DNA of 64,000 nucleotides, taken from NCBI GenBank assembly GCA_951804985.1, contig OX638131.1:1612001-1676000 (forward strand), read 5' to 3'. This document shows, piece after piece, positions 58,446 through 64,000 of the stretch. Every line of letters starts with the position of its first letter. Positions within the stretch are counted from its first letter, which is position 1. The notes under the pieces are model-generated. The model was not told the DNA's origin. It was given only the letters and a program-made list of their open reading frames with translations, and did no database searches. Source of the stretch: Dryomyza anilis (lineage: Eukaryota > Arthropoda > Insecta > Diptera > Dryomyzidae). The position numbers and the translations under genes were made by a program.

Positions 58446-58559
58446 CCTACTTGATACCTAAGACATTAACTTTTTCATCAAGAATAATTTAATAACTAAG
58501 TGAGTCTCTTTCAATCCATATATATCTTGATTCCTTCTGGATTTTAGAATTGAATTTTT

Positions 58560-59100
58560 AGTAAAAAAAAATATTTTTTTGTGAAAAATTTAATAAGTAG
58601 TGAAAAAGTGATGAAAAATTTAATTTTTGGTGAAAAATTTATATATTAGTGAAATTTTAAATTTTTAGTGAAAAATTGGATTTTTAGTGAAAAATTTAAT
58701 TAGTAGTTAAAAAATTAATTAGTATTGAAAAATAATGAAAAATTTAATTTTAGTGAAAAAATTTAATTTTTTGTGAACATTTTTTTTTTCAGTGAAAAAT
58801 TTAATTTTCAGTGAAAATTTGGATTGTTAGTGAAAAATGTATATATATTAGTGAAAAAATAATTTTTAAATAAATTATTGAATTTTAAGTGAAAAATTGA
58901 ATTAGTAGTTAAAAATTGTAACAGTTGTGAAAAAAAATTAATTTTAATGTAAAATTAAATTTTAAGTGATAATTTCATTTTTTAATAAATAATTGAATTT
59001 TTAGTGATAAATTGATTTTTTAGTGAACATTTCAATTTTTAGTGAACAATTGAATTTTTGCTGTAATATTTAAATTGAATGAAAAAAATTGAATTTATAG
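58560..59100. repeat. 19-bp minisatellite, ATTTTTAGTGAAAAATTGA unit
   Basis: About 25 diverged copies of a unit close to 19 bp lie head to tail. Its consensus resembles the reverse complement of the 12.2-13.85 kb unit (ATTTTTAGTAAAAATTTGG). Confidence 0.85.
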
Positions 59101-59109
59101 TGTAGAACA

Positions 59110-59265
59110 GTTATTGTTTTACCTATACAAAAAATCAATATTTTCATATAAACTCAAAAGTAATTCTATAGTAGTATTTAATGGTATTTACCTACAATAA
59201 AGAATAATATTTACTAATTTTAATAGTATAAAACTATTAATTTTATGGTATTTGTAGAGTAAAAA
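59110..59265 (-). mobile_element. CTATTAA-family MITE, partial copy
   Basis: Reverse-orientation phrases 'atcaatattttcatataaac', 'taatggtatttacc', 'tttactaattttaatagt' and 'ctattaattttatggtattt', as in the family. The outer ends are lost, and the minisatellite adjoins its left side. Confidence 0.6.
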
Positions 59266-59269
59266 AAAA

Positions 59270-60680
59270 ACTGATTTCGTTTCTTTAGTAACAATGGCAA
59301 TGTATGTTACGTCTACAGAATTAATATAGAGTTGAACTGACATACCGTACCCATTTTAAAGTCGACTCTCCTATACTTAATCTCTTCTATACTCTCTCCT
59401 ATACTTATACGAGAAAAATTACTATATTTAATTCTCGTAATTTGAAACTGTTTAATAAACTATTGAAATATTTATAGATTTAAGCCATAACAAAGCAAAT
59501 CTTTTCTATGATTCCTAAGAAGTGACTCCCACTCTATAGTTTTTATTTTTGTTTTTGGCGCATTATCGGCTTTTAACGCGTTCCTTATTTATCGAGACTA
59601 AGCCGGAAATGTACAGAAATTGAAATTGTAACAAATCTGTTACAACCGTAAAATATGCTGAAATAATAGCCATCATCATCAACATCATCATCATCATGGT
59701 AGTTGTCGTCGTCGTTGGTAACATCATCACTCCGTTGGAAAGCAAGCGCAATCAGTTGGCGCAAGAGATGCTGTTTGATTTGATTTTTCTTGTTGTTGTG
59801 GTTGTTGTAGTTGTTTTAGTAACTGTTACTGTTTGTGGAAATTGTAAATTGCATGTCTAGTAAACAATTACAACAACTGAAACAGTGCAGCCAACAGTGG
59901 CCGGCCGCAGTGGCCACAATCAGAGTGTTCGTCACACGAAGATAGTCACAACAACAGCTGTGTGCTGTGCTGCAGTTGTCACATGGCAGCGCCGACCGAC
60001 CGAACGCAATCCCCTCCTGCCAAGCCATGCTGCACCGGCAACGTCTTTTGCAGCGGACAGCAGTGTTTAAGCCATCCGTTTGTCGTCCGGCGTGGAGTGT
60101 CGTCGCTCTGCTAAAAGTGAGAGTGACTTCAGAAATTGTATCATTTTGCGGTAAACTAGTTCGTCAACGGTAGGTAATGCGGCTCGCAATGAATGAATTT
60201 GTAAAATAGTTGGATGGTTAGTTGGACGGACAAATGGACAGATGGATGCATTGATTGATAGAATGCATCAAGGTATGAATTAAATTAAGAAAACATTATA
60301 TAATATCTGATGGAATGAGACTTTGTGCGAAATAACAACGCCGGTTGTTGTGACGCGAGATTATTTTCAATAAATGTTTGGAAATTACTGAAAACGAGGC
60401 TGCTTTCAGTGCATGAAAGACAGATGTGCTGGAAAACGTGCCATATATGACTTAGTTCACAGTGATGTTCATAACTTTAAAAAAATATATGGCAACAGAT
60501 CAATTATGGGATTTGTAATGAGTGGCATGATTTTAGGACCTGTCAAATACCGCATTACTAAGTAATTTGCGAATAATTAACTATTAGCGATACTTATCGT
60601 AACAATTATAATATGATTAACTCAAATTTTCATTACGAGTCTGTCATTTATTCGATATCTCTTCGAGCTTGATTTCCATT
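59270..60680. other. Intergenic with GC-richer island at 59,870-60,180
   Basis: 59,672-59,700 is (ATC)n. 59,870-60,180 is GC-rich, unrepeated and overlapped by short frames on both strands. A possible donor is 'caacg|gtaggt' near 60,170. This could be an untranslated first exon or promoter, but is not supported further. Confidence 0.4.
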
Positions 60681-60684
60681 TAAT

Positions 60685-62216
60685 TATCGTGCCATGTCTC
60701 TGAGACCTTCGAAGCCTCGAAGCTTTCTTTTTCGTACATTCAAATTCTTTGACAAGATACGTTATTTAAACATTTATCAAATCGATATCGTAATATTTTT
60801 CGCAGAAATCTCGAACTTTGATCATTTTTTTTTCGGTATCGATCCAATTCCGAAAAATTTCTCGTATCAAGAAAACTCCGACAGAACGTTTCGATATGTA
60901 CGTACCATCTAGGTCCAATTTGACGCACGATATCGTTACAAGAACGGGTTCGATATCGTGTAATTTCTTCATCTACTCGCATTGATCTCGTAACGAGATC
61001 GATTCGAATGGCATACTGCGTATATAAAACTACAATTCATTATAAGATATACACAGATACGAGATAATGAAGTTTTCGCGTTTCGAGAATAATTTCTAAA
61101 TCGACCCGTTAGATTACGTATTAAACTCTACAGACAAATCGAATTTATACAACGCGACAAAATGTAAAAAAATGACTTTATTTGATAAAAATTGTAAATA
61201 GCAACGAGATCAATTGAGATGAATTGAATTCGAGAAACAAAAAAGTAGAATCGATATAAAAACGATATAGTAAATTGTTCCGAGAACAATTTACTATATT
61301 GAGTGAATTCTATTTGAGGTTTCTAAGAGCTTCGAGACTTGGCAGACTGGGAATCAAGCACCACATATTTAAGCGCCCTCCACCACCTCCTATACCATCT
61401 CTTGGAGCCTTAGGATGCTTTGAACAATTCTCCAAGTTGCTTTGGGATTAAAATTCAATCTAATCGTATTTAGTTGTTTCGCAAATTATTCCAAATGGCT
61501 ACGAGACGAAAATCCCGATTATATCGTTCATAAGGTTTTGATATCGAATTTATTTTTAGAGTTTTATGGTACTTGTATCAAATAATTTTCGTTTTCGGTT
61601 CATATATGACAACAGTTTTGATAGAATTTTTTATAACCCCCCTGTATGCCATGTCTCGGAGCTCTTCGATGATAGACATTTTTCTCGTACTACGAATATT
61701 CGGTACGATATTGTAATACGAATATTCGGTACGATATTGTAATATTTTTCATATCGAAATCGCAATATTTCTGGATGCGATATAAGTCCAGATTCGTTTT
61801 TAATTTCGTTTGGAACTGCGAAATGTCGCTTCGAACTATGCGTGCATTTTAGTGCGTTTTGGTCTTCAATAATGGTAGTTATAAATTCTGATTCGATATA
61901 GTACGAATTCTCCGACGTATCGTATAAATATCGCATCAATATCGAAACCAATGGCAGACTGGGCGTTCTGTCGAAGTTTTCTCGGTACGAATACGAATAA
62001 ATATCGATAAGAAAAATAATCAAAGTACGAAATTGTTTGAAAAATAATGTGATATTGATTTGATAAATGTTTAAATATCGTATATTGTCCTTAAATTTAA
62101 ATGTTCGAGTAATTTCAAAAAATAGAACCAACAGCTACTAGTTTAAACTCTTTATCAAAATCGTTTCGACGGAGCTTCGACGGATCGAAAGTTTCCGATA
62201 CCTGGCAGACTGAGCA
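60685..62216. mobile_element. Cluster of CAGTCTGCCA-ended repeats
   Basis: At least four copies: 60,685-61,015 (plus), a minus copy ending 'tcgagacttggcagactggg' at about 61,350, 61,640-61,963 (plus, intact ends CCCTGTATGCCATGTCTCGG and TGGCAGACTGGG), and 61,964-62,216 (minus, ending 'ctggcagactgagc'). The 166-codon minus-strand frame over 61,631-62,131 spans two copies and is not protein-like. Confidence 0.75.
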
Positions 62217-62860
62217 ATATTAATCTGAAAACTAGCTTCGGTATAGGACAATTCTTCAGAATCTCGTAAAATCGTCTTTGTGACATTGAAACGTATGATA
62301 TACTATAACTTTTCGAGATTTACGAATATGTTTTGAAATGTGTATGAAAAGCGTGTTATTAACTTTGGAAATGAAACTTAAGTCAACGAATAAATCATTG
62401 ATTTAATCCAAAAAGACGATTTGAATGTTATTCTAAAACTATGCATTCAAATATCAAATTTAGAGATAATAGAGTACTTTATACAAAAATGTCTAGCATG
62501 TTTGGGATTTTTGAAGACATTAAGCATACAAAGTTGCAGTTTTTATAAAAAGCTGCTTATTTTATGCCCATACCCTAAATATGCTTGGAATGTGTCTTAG
62601 GTTTGGTTAGGATATATAGATAGTTTGTGTCGGGAGGTTATTAATTTTTGTGGAATTTCAATGGCAGATTTCTGATATATTTTGGTTCTGAAAATAGCCT
62701 GCTTTTGATGCATATTTAAAATATTTTATTAAGCATGTTAAAAATATAATTTTGAGTTATAAACTGTTCAAATTAAACACAGATCATCGAATAGACTATG
62801 GATGACACGGAATAACATGATTATTGTAATATGCTCGCAAATATCTTCCTCAATAATATA
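62217..62860. other. AT-rich intergenic, nothing recognised
   Basis: No gene and no matched repeat. Confidence 0.4.
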
Positions 62861-62862
62861 CG

Positions 62863-63143
62863 TTGGTGGCGCAGTTGGTTAATATGTTGGACTACGAGGT
62901 AAAAGTTCCCGTAGCCCAGGTTCAAATCTCGGTTTTGATGTTATTAACCTCTTAAAATAGAAATTTCCATCAAATCGATGCTTCCAGTTCTACAGACAAT
63001 GGCGATTCTCCGATAGTGAACATCGCTATAAAAATCTCTCCCGACTTTCGGAATCGACATTAATCAATTTGAGTAGAAATATGGTGAGAGAGAAATTAGA
63101 CTAAGTTCTTCAGAGTTCCAGTGCCAAACTAATATTAGTATTA
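62863..63143 (+). mobile_element. Diverged tRNA-derived SINE, copy E (different head, same tail family)
   Basis: The head TTGGTGGCGCAGTTGGTTAA (A box) and GGTTCAAATCTC (B box) differ from those of copies A-D. The 3' part still reads 'ttgagtagaaatat', 'ggtgagagag', 'ctaagttctt' and 'agtgccaaactaatattagt', the tail of the other family. No mature tRNA structure. Confidence 0.75.
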
Positions 63144-63149
63144 ATCATC

Positions 63150-64000
63150 ATAATACACAAATTAAGAATCGTCGCATTTCTATAAAACGTCTTGAATGTT
63201 AACCCTTCGTTTGTTGATCCAAATACCATTTTATATCTTGTTTCCTACTGGGAAGGCCATTATAACTGCACCGCATATGTGTGTGTGACGCGTGTATGCT
63301 GCATCTATAAAATCTATGAAATACCACGGAATAAAGTGAAAGTGCTCCAGTTGCAATTGCTACAATTGCCATGCATACGCTGCCGGACCAGTAGGTTTTT
63401 TTTTAAAAGCTTTTGCATTGCATCGCATCGCATCTGGGGGTCCTGCGTCCATGCTTCTTGGCAGTGCGGTTAATGGTCTCTGTTTTGATCTTATCAGGCC
63501 GTTTGCTTGCCTGAATTGTGTTGTTTAAGAGCCAAGAAAGTAAACGACCAGATCCGCGTACCGCCTCCAGTGGCGGTGAGCAGGTGTCGAATAGAGTCAG
63601 CGGACGCTTGGTCAAATTCATAGTCTGAAGCTGGGTGAAAAGGCTACACTGTTCAGTGAGTTGTTGCCAATTTTATGACGGCAACATAAAGGATTCGCAT
63701 ACTCAAAATAACAATTTCAGTGCAACCAGCAGCACATACGTCTTGAGTGTTTTCGCTTTCAACGGCTTATTTTCGTCACTCACGCCCGTTGCCAAGGTCA
63801 CTCGCCGACGCCGCCGCTTTACGGCTTAATTCGCACTCGGTAGCGACGCTAATTGCAATTATATGAAGTCACTTTATTAAATATGTATTTTAAGTGATTT
63901 TATTTCGAACTTGTCACTGATTCTCTGTCGGTCTGTCTATTTGCCTGACTTCGTTCGTTCGTGCAATGTATCTGCGTCGCAAGGTATCTCTGTATCTGTC
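63150..64000. other. GC-richer unrepeated region running off the window
   Basis: 63,230-63,480 and 63,530-63,850 are GC-richer with GCATCGC-type short repeats at 63,415-63,435. Short frames occur on both strands. A gene may begin beyond the right edge, but none is supported here. Confidence 0.35.

Noticed and set aside
61631..62131. 166-codon minus-strand protein
   Set aside because: It spans two copies of a dispersed repeat and shows no protein-like pattern.

Overview
The window reads as a piece of a higher-fly (schizophoran dipteran) nuclear genome. It is strongly AT-rich, its genes are split by GT-AG introns, and it is dominated by transposable-element debris. The recognisable genes all have close Drosophila-type counterparts: a pair of stand-alone trehalose-6-phosphate phosphatases (the CG5171/CG5177 family), a CheB-like secreted protein, and a zinc-finger factor with the three C-terminal EVI1/hamlet-type fingers (CG10348-like). 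The sequence does not let me name the species. Nothing bacterial, organellar or viral was recognised, and there is no CRISPR array and no operon.

Layout. 1-20,000 contains no gene I can support. It holds dispersed repeats, tRNA-derived SINEs, small TA-flanked inverted-repeat elements, a 1.6-kb AT minisatellite (12.2-13.85 kb) and a few GC-richer patches (about 2.7-3.0, 7.6-8.0, 10.4-10.8 and 14.5-16.4 kb) that could be regulatory DNA or untranslated exons. 20,725-21,406 (+) is a two-exon CheB-like gene whose upstream side abuts a fold-back repeat. 23,751-25,980 (+) is the first trehalose phosphatase (four coding exons) and 30,521-34,570 (+) is the second (four coding exons). They are tandem paralogues separated by a 1.45-kb minisatellite, and two of their three introns lie at identical codons and phases. 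38,290-40,174 (-) is the zinc-finger gene, with a 3-copy tandem repeat of about 350 bp derived from a Helitron-like element just 5' of it. 42-64 kb has no supported gene. It is a mosaic of nested elements: a Helitron-like (Helentron/mini-me type) element inside a TGATGAAT-type element, a three-level nest at 49.1-51.2 kb, SINEs with clear target-site duplications, a decayed non-LTR retrotransposon with an RNase H motif, and a cluster of CAGTCTGCCA-ended repeats.

How the genes work together. The two phosphatases should catalyse the same step, removing phosphate from trehalose-6-phosphate to give trehalose, the main insect blood sugar. Both keep every HAD-family catalytic motif, so both look functional. 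The CheB-like protein (presumed secreted, chemosensory-type) and the zinc-finger regulator have no visible functional link to them. The main novelty lies in the repeats: several families whose ends, target duplications and nesting order can be read directly by comparing copies inside this one window.
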